DNA from: Ilumatobacteraceae bacterium
GTDB taxonomy: Bacteria; Actinomycetota; Acidimicrobiia; Acidimicrobiales; Ilumatobacteraceae
Assembly (NCBI GenBank): GCA_023263695.1
Contig: JALQUZ010000007.1
Coordinates: forward strand, 1 to 49,024
Reading direction: 5' to 3'
Length of the DNA stretch: 49,024 bases
The position numbers and the translations under genes are program-made. Numbering within the stretch: position 1 is the first letter of the stretch; the number at the start of each line of letters is the position of its first letter. Positions 41,080-48,498 of the stretch are shown here, one piece after another. The notes under the pieces were generated by a model that was given only the letters and a program-made list of their open reading frames with translations, was not told where the DNA came from and made no database searches.

Positions 41080-42506
41080 TGACAAAGCCTTTCGCCACCG
41101 TTGTTGACATTGCTGCAGATATAGCTTCGGGCAAAACTTCTGCAGTCGAAGTATTAGAGCAGCACCTTGCACGTATTACCGAGCGCGAAAGCGACATCCA
41201 CGCATTCAATTTGGTGACCACCGAGCAAGCTCGCGCAACCGCACAACAAGTGGACGCCGATATTAAAGCTGGCAAACCTGTTGGCCCTCTTGCCGGTGTT
41301 CCGGTTGCTTTGAAAGACAACATGTGCACCCGTGGAATTGAAACCACGTGTTCGTCAAAAATTCTTGAAGGTTGGAAGCCGCCGTACGACGCAACGGTGG
41401 TGACGCGTTTGCAACAAGCAGGCGCAGTCATGGTGGGTAAGACCAACCTTGATGAATTCGCCATGGGTTCAAGCACCGAGAACTCTGCATTTGGTCCAAC
41501 AAAGAATCCACTCGACACATCGCGTGTACCGGGTGGTTCAAGCGGTGGCAGTGCGGCTGCAGTTGCCGCAGGTTTTGCTGCAGCAAGTTTGGGTTCCGAC
41601 ACGGGCGGAAGTATTCGTCAACCAGCTTCTCTGTGTGGTCTTGTTGGTGTGAAGCCAACGTATGGTCTGGTTAGCCGTCAAGGCATCGTTGCATTTGCCA
41701 GCAGCCTCGACCAAGTTGGTCCGTTTACACACACGGTTGCCGATGCTGCATTGATGATGGAAGTTATTGGCGGACACGACCCACTCGATTCCACTTCGTT
41801 GTCACAACCAATGCCGTCGCTTACGAGCGTGCTTGGTCAAGGCGTGAAGGGCATGCGCATTGGTCGCCTTGCCGACATGCCAGACGGTTGTGAACCAGAA
41901 GTGCTTGCGCGAATGGATGCTGCATACGCTGCGTTGCAAGCTGCCGGTGCCACCATCGTTGATATTTCGTTGCCTTCATTGTCGTATTGCTTAACGGCGT
42001 ATTACTTAGTTGCACCTGCGGAAGCAAGCAGTAACTTGGCTCGCTACGACGGAGTGCGTTACGGATTGCGCGTAGAAACAGGCGACTTGCACTCCATGTA
42101 CGGCGCAACTCGCGCAGCAGGTTTTGGCGCCGAAGTGAAGCGCCGCATCATGCTTGGAACCTACGCATTGTCGGCTGGTTACTTCGATGCGTATTACGGC
42201 AAAGCATTGAAAGTTCGTCGCCTGATAGCCAACGATTTTGCTGCAGCGTACGAAAAGTGCGACGTAATTCTTACGCCAACTTCACCAACTGTTGCGTTCC
42301 CATTGGGCGACAAAACAAGTGACCCGCTCACCATGTATTTGTGTGACATTTTTACCATTCCAACCAACCTTGCAGGCCACGCAGCAATGAGTGTTCCGTT
42401 CGGAACTGGCGCGTACAACATGCCAGTTGGTGTGCAAGTGCTTGCACCAGCACTTGGCGAACAAACCTTGTTCCGAGTTGCAGCCGAATTGGAGCGTGCA
42501 TCATGA
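41079..42506 (+). CDS. gatA: Glutamyl-tRNA(Gln) amidotransferase subunit A
   Basis: A 475-residue amidase-signature enzyme releasing ammonia from glutamine for GatB. The Ser-cisSer-Lys triad is visible: Lys79 (VALKDNM), Ser154 (PGGSSGGSAA) and Ser178 (SDTGGSIRQP), spaced exactly as in the family. YFDAYYGKALKVRRLIANDF near the C-terminus is the conserved helix. It overlaps gatC upstream by one base and gatB downstream by four (ATGA), so the three subunits are translationally coupled and made in stoichiometry. Confidence 0.96.
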   Translation: MTKPFATVVDIAADIASGKTSAVEVLEQHLARITERESDIHAFNLVTTEQARATAQQVDADIKAGKPVGPLAGVPVALKDNMCTRGIETTCSSKILEGWKPPYDATVVTRLQQAGAVMVGKTNLDEFAMGSSTENSAFGPTKNPLDTSRVPGGSSGGSAAAVAAGFAAASLGSDTGGSIRQPASLCGLVGVKPTYGLVSRQGIVAFASSLDQVGPFTHTVADAALMMEVIGGHDPLDSTSLSQPMPSLTSVLGQGVKGMRIGRLADMPDGCEPEVLARMDAAYAALQAAGATIVDISLPSLSYCLTAYYLVAPAEASSNLARYDGVRYGLRVETGDLHSMYGATRAAGFGAEVKRRIMLGTYALSAGYFDAYYGKALKVRRLIANDFAAAYEKCDVILTPTSPTVAFPLGDKTSDPLTMYLCDIFTIPTNLAGHAAMSVPFGTGAYNMPVGVQVLAPALGEQTLFRVAAELERAS

Positions 42507-43966
42507 GCAATGCATCATCTGCTCCACAACACAGCTCCGACTTGCCAAACGGTTGGGAAATGGTCGTTGGACTTGAAGTGCACGTGGAATTAGATACGAA
42601 AACCAAGTTGTTTTCGGCAAGCCCAAACCATTTCGGTGACGAACCAAACACCAATATCGACCCTGTAACGCTTGGCCTACCAGGCGCATTGCCAGTGCTC
42701 AACAAGCATGCAGTCGAGCTGGCAATTCGTTTAGGTCTCGCACTCAACTGCACCGTGCAACCAAGCACATTCCACCGCAAGAACTACTTCTATCAAGACA
42801 TGCCGAAGGCATATCAAATCAGTCAGTACGACCAGCCAATCAACATTGACGGTTACATGATGTTGCCTGGTGACGTGCGCATTGGTATTGAACGCGCTCA
42901 CCTCGAAGAAGACACCGGTAAGTCAACGCACATTGGTGGCACCAGCGGTCGAATTCACGGCAGCGACTATTCACTTGTCGACTTCAACCGCGCAGGTGTT
43001 CCACTTGTTGAAATTGTTTCGCGTCCAGACATTCGAAACTCAGATCAGGCACGTCAATACGTTGCTGAACTGCGTTCCATTTTGTTGGCAGTAGGTGCAA
43101 GCGACGCAAAGATGGAAGAGGGTTCGATGCGTTGCGACGTAAACGTGTCGGTACGTAAGCCTGGTGCACCCTTTGGCACGCGTTGCGAAATCAAAAACGT
43201 CAACTCCATTCGTGCAGTTGGCAAAGCAATTGATTACGAGGCACGTCGTCAAATTGATGTGTTGGAATCGGGCGGAACCATCCGTCAAGAAACGCGCCAC
43301 TGGGACGACGGTGAAGGCCGTACACACACATTGCGCACCAAAGAAGATGCCGACGATTACCGGTATTTCTTAGAGCCAGACTTGGTGTTGCTCGACCCAG
43401 ATCAAGAGTGGATCGAAAGCATTCGCGCATCGTTGCCAATGTTGCCTGCGGCTCGTCGCGCACAACTTGCAGCGCTGACTGGCGCGAATAAGGAAAGCGA
43501 ATCGGTGTATGTCATTGTTGAACGCGGTCAGGACGATTACGTTTCCGCAGTTGCGCAAGCAGGCGGCGACGCCGCACGCGCGTTGGTATACGTGCAACAA
43601 GCTTTCGCAGAAGAAGGCGCTACACCAAAAGTTGCTGCAAGTGATATTGCAACGCTCACGCAAATGGAACGCGATGCAAAAGTGACTGCCACTCAAGCAA
43701 AAACCATTTTGTCTGAAATGGTTGCCAATGGTGGAGGAGACCCAGTTGCTATTGCAGCTGCGAAAGGTTTCGAAGCACTTGACACCAGCGCAGTTGAGGC
43801 AATGGTCGATGCGGCAATTGCACAGCAAGCCGACGCTTGGGCGAAGTATTGCGCGGGCGAAGAAAAAGCTATGGGTGCTCTGGTCGGCGCCATTATGAAG
43901 GCATCCCAGGGAAAGGCAGATGGCAAGGTAGTGACGGCCATCTTGCAGGCTCGCCGTGCAAAATAA
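42503..43966 (+). CDS. gatB: Aspartyl/glutamyl-tRNA amidotransferase subunit B
   Basis: A 487-residue kinase/transamidase subunit that activates the misacylated tRNA with ATP and adds ammonia from GatA. GLEVHVELDTKTKLFSASPN (about 24-43) is the family signature; FHRKNYFYQDMPKAYQISQY, ERAHLEEDTGKSTH and DYSLVDFNRAGVPLVEIVSR continue the catalytic cradle. The C-terminal YqeY-like tail domain follows after residue 340 and ends at KVVTAILQARRAK. Length is normal. It is the last gene of the gatCAB operon; a palindrome and the iron-permease promoter follow within 50 nt. Confidence 0.96.
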   Translation: MSNASSAPQHSSDLPNGWEMVVGLEVHVELDTKTKLFSASPNHFGDEPNTNIDPVTLGLPGALPVLNKHAVELAIRLGLALNCTVQPSTFHRKNYFYQDMPKAYQISQYDQPINIDGYMMLPGDVRIGIERAHLEEDTGKSTHIGGTSGRIHGSDYSLVDFNRAGVPLVEIVSRPDIRNSDQARQYVAELRSILLAVGASDAKMEEGSMRCDVNVSVRKPGAPFGTRCEIKNVNSIRAVGKAIDYEARRQIDVLESGGTIRQETRHWDDGEGRTHTLRTKEDADDYRYFLEPDLVLLDPDQEWIESIRASLPMLPAARRAQLAALTGANKESESVYVIVERGQDDYVSAVAQAGGDAARALVYVQQAFAEEGATPKVAASDIATLTQMERDAKVTATQAKTILSEMVANGGGDPVAIAAAKGFEALDTSAVEAMVDAAIAQQADAWAKYCAGEEKAMGALVGAIMKASQGKADGKVVTAILQARRAK

Positions 43967-43983
43967 GCCTTTCGTGACACAAG

Positions 43984-44018
43984 TTGCAACTGCTGTTAGG
44001 TATGCCTAACATCTGCTA
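43984..44018 (+). promoter_or_regulatory. Leaderless promoter of iron permease (-35 TTGCAA, -10 TAACAT)
   Basis: TTGCAA (43984-43989), a 17-nt spacer and TAACAT (44007-44012) make a near-consensus primary-sigma promoter; the ATG at 44019 comes 6 nt after the -10, so the transcript would begin at the start codon. A palindrome AGTTGCAACT (43982-43991) covers the -35. Confidence 0.65.
43995..44010. promoter_or_regulatory. DtxR/IdeR-like iron box
   Basis: GTTAGGTATGCCTAAC is an inverted repeat (GTTAGG/CCTAAC around TATG) that closely resembles the known DtxR/IdeR operator core TTAGG-N3-GCCTAA. It overlaps the spacer and -10 of the promoter for an FTR1 iron permease, so iron-loaded repressor would block RNA polymerase directly. 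Confidence 0.7.
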
Positions 44019-44822
44019 ATGACCTCTAGCTTCCTCATTACTCTGCGCGAAGGGCTTGAAGCTTCGCTCATCGTCGCCATTTTGCTCACGTATTTAAGCA
44101 AGACAGACCGCAAACACGATGCGCGTTATGTGTGGTTTGGTACCGCCTCAGCAATTGTCGGTTGCTTAATTGCTGGCACCGCAATTTATTTGGCAGTCAG
44201 TGGTTTGAACGGCAAAGTTGAAATGGCAGTTGAAGGCACGATCGCACTCGTTGCTGCAGCAGTGTTAACACAAATGATTTTCTGGATGCGCAAGAACTCA
44301 CACCATCTCAGTGCAGAGCTTCGAGCCAAAGTAGACAAATCGGCAAAAACGGCATTGTTCACCATCGCATTTGTTGCAGTGGTTCGTGAAGGCTTGGAAA
44401 CCGTGCTGTTCTTGCTCAGCGCAGAAACTACTTCTGCGTCTGGTGCATCAGTTGTCATTGGCGGATTAATTGGCCTTGCAGCTTCGGTAGTTCTTGGCGT
44501 TGCCATTTTTGCAGGTGGCCGAAAAGTCAATCTCAAACAGTTCTTCAATGTCACTGCAGTGCTACTCATTTTGTTTGCGGCCGGACTAGCGGGCAAAGCG
44601 GTGCATGAATACCGTGAACTCATTGGTTGGGAAAACGGTTGGCTCGTTCAACCAGCTTGGGATATCAAGAACGGCATGTGGGCATCAGGCACCTTCTATG
44701 ACTTCATGAAGGGATTCTTTGGCTGGCACTATGCGGCCGAAAACATTCGTGTCATCACCTATTTCGCATTCCTTTTGCCAACGCTGTACTTCTTCCGAAA
44801 GCCAGTGAAGTCAGCAGCATAA
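44019..44822 (+). CDS. efeU: FTR1-family iron permease (EfeU-like)
   Basis: A 267-residue seven-helix high-affinity iron transporter. Two REGLE motifs, the iron-coordinating elements of FTR1/EfeU, lie at residues 10-14 (LREGLEASL) and 123-127 (VREGLETVL). The internal loop YRELIGWENGWLVQPAWDI and the last helix are typical. EfeO and EfeB partners, which oxidise and feed iron in the EfeUOB system, are not adjacent, so this is a solitary permease or uses distant partners. An iron box over its promoter supports iron-repressed expression. Whether it moves Fe(II) or Fe(III) cannot be told. Confidence 0.88.
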   Translation: MTSSFLITLREGLEASLIVAILLTYLSKTDRKHDARYVWFGTASAIVGCLIAGTAIYLAVSGLNGKVEMAVEGTIALVAAAVLTQMIFWMRKNSHHLSAELRAKVDKSAKTALFTIAFVAVVREGLETVLFLLSAETTSASGASVVIGGLIGLAASVVLGVAIFAGGRKVNLKQFFNVTAVLLILFAAGLAGKAVHEYRELIGWENGWLVQPAWDIKNGMWASGTFYDFMKGFFGWHYAAENIRVITYFAFLLPTLYFFRKPVKSAA

Positions 44823-44846
44823 GTTACGCAAGTAGCCTTGTGGCTA

Positions 44847-46556
44847 ATGACAAAGCCAACGGAAACCCCAGTAGACGTCAAGCCACGTAGCCGCGACGTA
44901 ACCGACGGAAATCAAAAAGCTGCAGCGCGCGCAATGTTGCGTGCAGTGGGCTTAACCGATGACGACTGGCAGAAGCCACAAATCGGCATCGCGTCGTCAT
45001 GGAATGAAGTCACGCCATGTAACGCATCGTTGCGCCGTCTTGCTGACAGCGCAAAAAAGGGTGTTCGCGCAAATGGTGGTGTGGCTCTTGAATTTGGCAC
45101 CATCACGGTGAGCGACGGAATCAGCATGGGCCACGAAGGTATGCGCGCAAGCTTGGTGAGTCGCGAAGTTATAACCGACAGCGTGGAAACCGTTGTTCAT
45201 GCCGAACGCTTTGACGGTTTCGTTGGCCTTGCAGGTTGCGATAAGAGCATTCCTGGAATGCTCATGGCTGCAGCGCGCCTGAACTTGCCTAGCGTGTTTG
45301 TGTACAACGGCTCCACTATGCCTGGTGTGCATAACGGTAAAAACATCGACATCACCACCGTGTTTGAAGCCATAGGTGCGTGCGCTGCAGGAACTATGTC
45401 GCAAGAAGAGCTTGGCGAAATAGAACGTGAAGCGTGCCCAGGTGAAGGCGCATGCGGCGGAATGTTTACCGCCAACACCATGAGTTCCATTGCCGAGGCA
45501 CTCGGTATGAGTCTTCCTGGCACCGCTTCGCCACCGGCAATCGACAAGCGTCGCGAAAGCGATGCAGAGCGTGCAGGTGCAGCCGTGATGAACCTTGCAA
45601 TGAAGGGCATTTATGCACGCGACATCATGACGAAAAAGGCATTCGAAAATGCCATCGCCATGGTGAACGCGTTGGGCGGTAGTACCAATGCGGTATTGCA
45701 CTTGCTTGCAATTGCCAACGAAGCTCAAGTTGATATCGACCTCGATGACTTCAATCGCATTGCGGCAAAAGTTCCGCACATTGCCGACACAAAACCAGGC
45801 GGCAAGTATCACATGACCGACATCGACCGAATTGGTGGCGTGCCAGTGGTGTTGAAGCATTTGCTTGACGCAGGTTTGTTGCACGGCGACGTGATGACGT
45901 GCACCGGAAAAACGATGGCCGAGAACTTGGCGGAAATTAACCCGCCAGCACCAGACGGTGATGTTGTGCATCCACTGAGCGATCCAATTCACGCAGAAGG
46001 CGGCATCAACATTCTCACCGGCTCACTTGCGCCGAAAGGTTCGGTGGTGAAAGTTGCCGGTCTCACCAAAGATCAAATGTTGTTCGAAGGTGAAGCACGC
46101 GTGTTCGACGGCGAAGACGGCGCAATGGCTGCTGTGCTTGCTGGCGAAATTCAACCCGGAACCGTCATTGTGATTCGTTACGAAGGTCCAAAGGGTGGCC
46201 CGGGAATGCGCGAAATGCGTGCCATTACTGGTGCGTTGAAAGGTGCTGGCCGCGGTTCAGACTGCGCACTCATTACCGATGGTCGATTCAGCGGTGGCAC
46301 ATGGGGATTCTGCATTGGTCACGTTGCACCAGAAGCAACCGATGGCGGTCCAATTGCGTTTGTAAAAAATGGCGATCGCATTCGTATCGACGTGCATACC
46401 AAGAGTTTGAACTTATTGGTAAGCGACGACGAACTTGCAAACCGACGTAAGGGCTGGAAGCCAAACCCACCGCGTTACACCAGTGGTGTTTTGGGCAAGT
46501 ATGCCAAGTTGGTGCAAGGTGCCGAGACCGGCGCCATCACCAACATCATTAGCTAG
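44847..46556 (+). CDS. ilvD: Dihydroxy-acid dehydratase
   Basis: A 569-residue Fe-S enzyme converting 2,3-dihydroxy-isovalerate and -methylvalerate to the keto acids in valine and isoleucine synthesis. [20 protein letters not shown] (about 130-149) and [18 protein letters not shown] (about 197-214) hold two cluster cysteines, and SWNEVTPCN holds another conserved Cys, as in [2Fe-2S]-type enzymes. [19 protein letters not shown] near 480 is the C-terminal signature. ATG at 44847 is preferred to the TTG at 44838; TAGCCT lies 8 nt before it. No other ilv genes are nearby. The 3' end overlaps the DUF3054 gene by 8 nt. Confidence 0.95.
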   Translation: MTKPTETPVDVKPRSRDVTDGNQKAAARAMLRAVGLTDDDWQKPQIGIASSWNEVTPCNASLRRLADSAKKGVRANGGVALEFGTITVSDGISMGHEGMRASLVSREVITDSVETVVHAERFDGFVGLAGCDKSIPGMLMAAARLNLPSVFVYNGSTMPGVHNGKNIDITTVFEAIGACAAGTMSQEELGEIEREACPGEGACGGMFTANTMSSIAEALGMSLPGTASPPAIDKRRESDAERAGAAVMNLAMKGIYARDIMTKKAFENAIAMVNALGGSTNAVLHLLAIANEAQVDIDLDDFNRIAAKVPHIADTKPGGKYHMTDIDRIGGVPVVLKHLLDAGLLHGDVMTCTGKTMAENLAEINPPAPDGDVVHPLSDPIHAEGGINILTGSLAPKGSVVKVAGLTKDQMLFEGEARVFDGEDGAMAAVLAGEIQPGTVIVIRYEGPKGGPGMREMRAITGALKGAGRGSDCALITDGRFSGGTWGFCIGHVAPEATDGGPIAFVKNGDRIRIDVHTKSLNLLVSDDELANRRKGWKPNPPRYTSGVLGKYAKLVQGAETGAITNIIS

Positions 46557-46896
46557 TTTTCGTAGTTAACTTTCGTGATAGACGGCGGCCAAGTCCGAGC
46601 AACACGCCAAGTGTGATGGTGGCAACAATGATGAACGCGGTAGCAATGCCACGATCAAACACCAGTCGTCGTAGTAACAGACCCACAAATACGGTGATTA
46701 CCCAAGTAGCCACAAATGATGCGCGATTGAACGGGTCGCGCCACGTGCGCAGTCCAATCCAAGACGCACCAAGCGCAATGAGGAACGGCGCAGCAACGCT
46801 GAGCACTCCAGAAAGTGCGGTGCCTTCGTCGTGATTGCGTCGCCCAATGGCAACGAACACGACGACTGCAACAACATCAACAAACGCCGTTGTCAT
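46549..46896 (-). CDS. DUF3054 small membrane protein
   Basis: A 115-residue actinobacterial membrane protein with four helices. It matches the DUF3054 pattern: [20 protein letters not shown] at the start, [17 protein letters not shown] in the middle, [20 protein letters not shown] and a last helix with GLGRRLSRK. Function unknown. ATG at 46896 gives the usual N-terminus; a TTG at 46938 would extend it by 14 residues into the end of ino1. It lies 13 nt downstream of ino1 and may be cotranscribed with it. Confidence 0.78.
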   Translation of the reverse strand: MTTAFVDVVAVVVFVAIGRRNHDEGTALSGVLSVAAPFLIALGASWIGLRTWRDPFNRASFVATWVITVFVGLLLRRLVFDRGIATAFIIVATITLGVLLGLGRRLSRKLTTKTS

Positions 46897-46909
46897 AACG
46901 GCGCGTTGA

Positions 46910-48235
46910 CTAAGCCTCGTCGTAATATTCGCGTCCAAGGTGTGTGATCTGGTCTTCGTTCATCATCCAACGCAACGTGTTCTTCAACTTTGCAAGCTGA
47001 ACAAACAAGTCGTGTTCTGGGTGAAGTCCTGGTGCAACCTGTGGGCTCTTGTAATAGAACGACAACCACTCTTGAATTCCACCAAGGCCTGCACGTTGTG
47101 CCAAGTCCATGAACAACACGAGGTCGAGTGCAAGTGGGGCAGCAAGGATGCTGTCGCGGCACAAGAAGTTGACCTTGATCTGCATTGGGTAACCCAACCA
47201 TCCGAAGATGTCGATGTTGTCCCAGCCTTCTTTGTTGTCACCACGTGGTGGGTAGTAGTTGATCTTTACGGAGTGGTACACGTTGCCGTATAGCTCTGGG
47301 AACAGGCTTGGCTGCAAGATGTCTTCGAGTACACCCAACTTCGACTCTTCTTTGGTTTTGAAGTTGTCTGGATCGTCGAGTACTTCGCCGTCGCGGTTGC
47401 CAAGAATGTTGGTGGAGTACCAACCCGACAAACCAAGAACACGAGCCTTCAACATTGGTGCAAGCACGGTCTTCATCAGGGTCTGACCTGTCTTGAAGTC
47501 CTTGCCCGAAATGGCAACCTTGCGCTCGGTAGCAAGTTGACGCAATACCGGAGTATCGACTGCCAAGTTTGGAGCGCCGTTCGCGAATGGAACGCCTTCC
47601 AAAATTGCTGCGTAGGCATACAACATGCTTGGCGCAATCATTGGATCGTTGGCATCGATTGCTTTTTCAAATGCTTCGAGGTTCTGGTGCTGTGGTCCTG
47701 GCTCAATGAAGATTTCGGTACTTGCGCACCAAATCATGACCAGGCGGTCAACCTTCTTTTCGTCACGGAACTTGTTGATGTCTGCGCGAATCGCATTCAA
47801 CATTTCACGCTTGGAAATTTTGCCCATGATGTTTTCGGCATCGATGTTCTTTACATAGTTGCGCTCAAATGCAGCTTTCATTGGGCGAATTTCGCGCAAG
47901 GTGTCGGAAATTGCTTCCAGGTGCTTGCCGCTTTCCAACACGCCTGCGCGCGTTGCTGCTACATAAGCGTCATCCGGAAACGGATCCCATGCTCCCCACA
48001 CGATGTCTTCAAGACGTGCAAGTGGCACGAAGTCTTTGATCATCGGGTTGCGGTTATCGGTGCGCTTACCAAGACGGATGGTGTCCATCTGGGCGAGTGA
48101 GCCAATTGGCGAGCCGAGACCGCGCTTGGCAAGCTCGACACCTGCGATGAGGGTGCTTGCAACAGCGCCGAGACCGACGGTGAGTACACCGAGGCGGCCT
48201 TCTGCAGGCGCGACGGTTGGTGAAGGTGTGGACAT
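46910..48235 (-). CDS. ino1: Inositol-3-phosphate synthase
   Basis: A 441-residue NAD-dependent enzyme that isomerises glucose-6-phosphate to 1L-myo-inositol-1-phosphate, the source of phosphatidylinositol and mycothiol in actinomycetes. VLTVGLGAVASTLIAGVELA (about 17-36) is the NAD-binding start; IWCASTEIFIE, AISGKDFKTGQTLMKTVLAP (about 223-242) and GWYSTNILGNRDGEVLDDPD are conserved active-site segments with the expected Lys and Asn residues. The ATG at 48235 has GGAG 6 nt upstream, so it is a classical ribosome-site gene; the frame from 48316 is a non-protein extension. It looks like the long bacterial form rather than the short mycobacterial one. Confidence 0.93.
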   Translation of the reverse strand: MSTPSPTVAPAEGRLGVLTVGLGAVASTLIAGVELAKRGLGSPIGSLAQMDTIRLGKRTDNRNPMIKDFVPLARLEDIVWGAWDPFPDDAYVAATRAGVLESGKHLEAISDTLREIRPMKAAFERNYVKNIDAENIMGKISKREMLNAIRADINKFRDEKKVDRLVMIWCASTEIFIEPGPQHQNLEAFEKAIDANDPMIAPSMLYAYAAILEGVPFANGAPNLAVDTPVLRQLATERKVAISGKDFKTGQTLMKTVLAPMLKARVLGLSGWYSTNILGNRDGEVLDDPDNFKTKEESKLGVLEDILQPSLFPELYGNVYHSVKINYYPPRGDNKEGWDNIDIFGWLGYPMQIKVNFLCRDSILAAPLALDLVLFMDLAQRAGLGGIQEWLSFYYKSPQVAPGLHPEHDLFVQLAKLKNTLRWMMNEDQITHLGREYYDEA

Positions 48236-48498
48236 GAATTCTCCTGAAAGTAGGGGCCACTGAGAGGGCCTCATAAGGCTACGCCGTAAACGGCCCATTC
48301 TCCGCAACCCCAACATTTACGGGCAATCAGGGTGCTTTCGGACCTGAGTCCGAAGTCGGGTCTTGCCACTGTGTGAATCGACCGCGTGACCCGTACACGT
48401 GTCCGAAGAAAAATTTGGTACACGGAAAAATATTGATGTCCCTTTTATGCGGGATACCCCTTGTGTCCTTTTTAATTTCGTTGTATATTCGCAACCGT
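48236..48498. promoter_or_regulatory. 263-nt divergent regulatory region between ino1 and RCC1-like gene
   Basis: This is the longest stretch without a gene in the window. On the minus strand TAGCCT (about 48276-48271) could be the ino1 -10, leaving a 5' leader of about 30 nt. A perfect hairpin TTCGGAC-CTGA-GTCCGAA spans 48337-48354. GTACACG occurs twice (48393-48399 and 48418-48424), the first inside the palindrome ACACGTGT. On the plus strand TTGTGT (48461-48466), 17 nt and TATATT (48484-48489) make a promoter 9 nt before the RCC1-like ATG. No small gene is convincing here. Confidence 0.4.

Noticed and set aside
44997-45992. 331-residue minus-strand frame inside ilvD
   Set aside because: It is the antisense shadow of ilvD, rich in Cys, His and Trp, as expected from reading a real gene backwards; ilvD is unambiguous.
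48337-48354. TTCGGAC-CTGA-GTCCGAA hairpin as an intrinsic terminator
   Set aside because: No T run follows on either strand and no gene ends there; it is upstream of both neighbouring genes.
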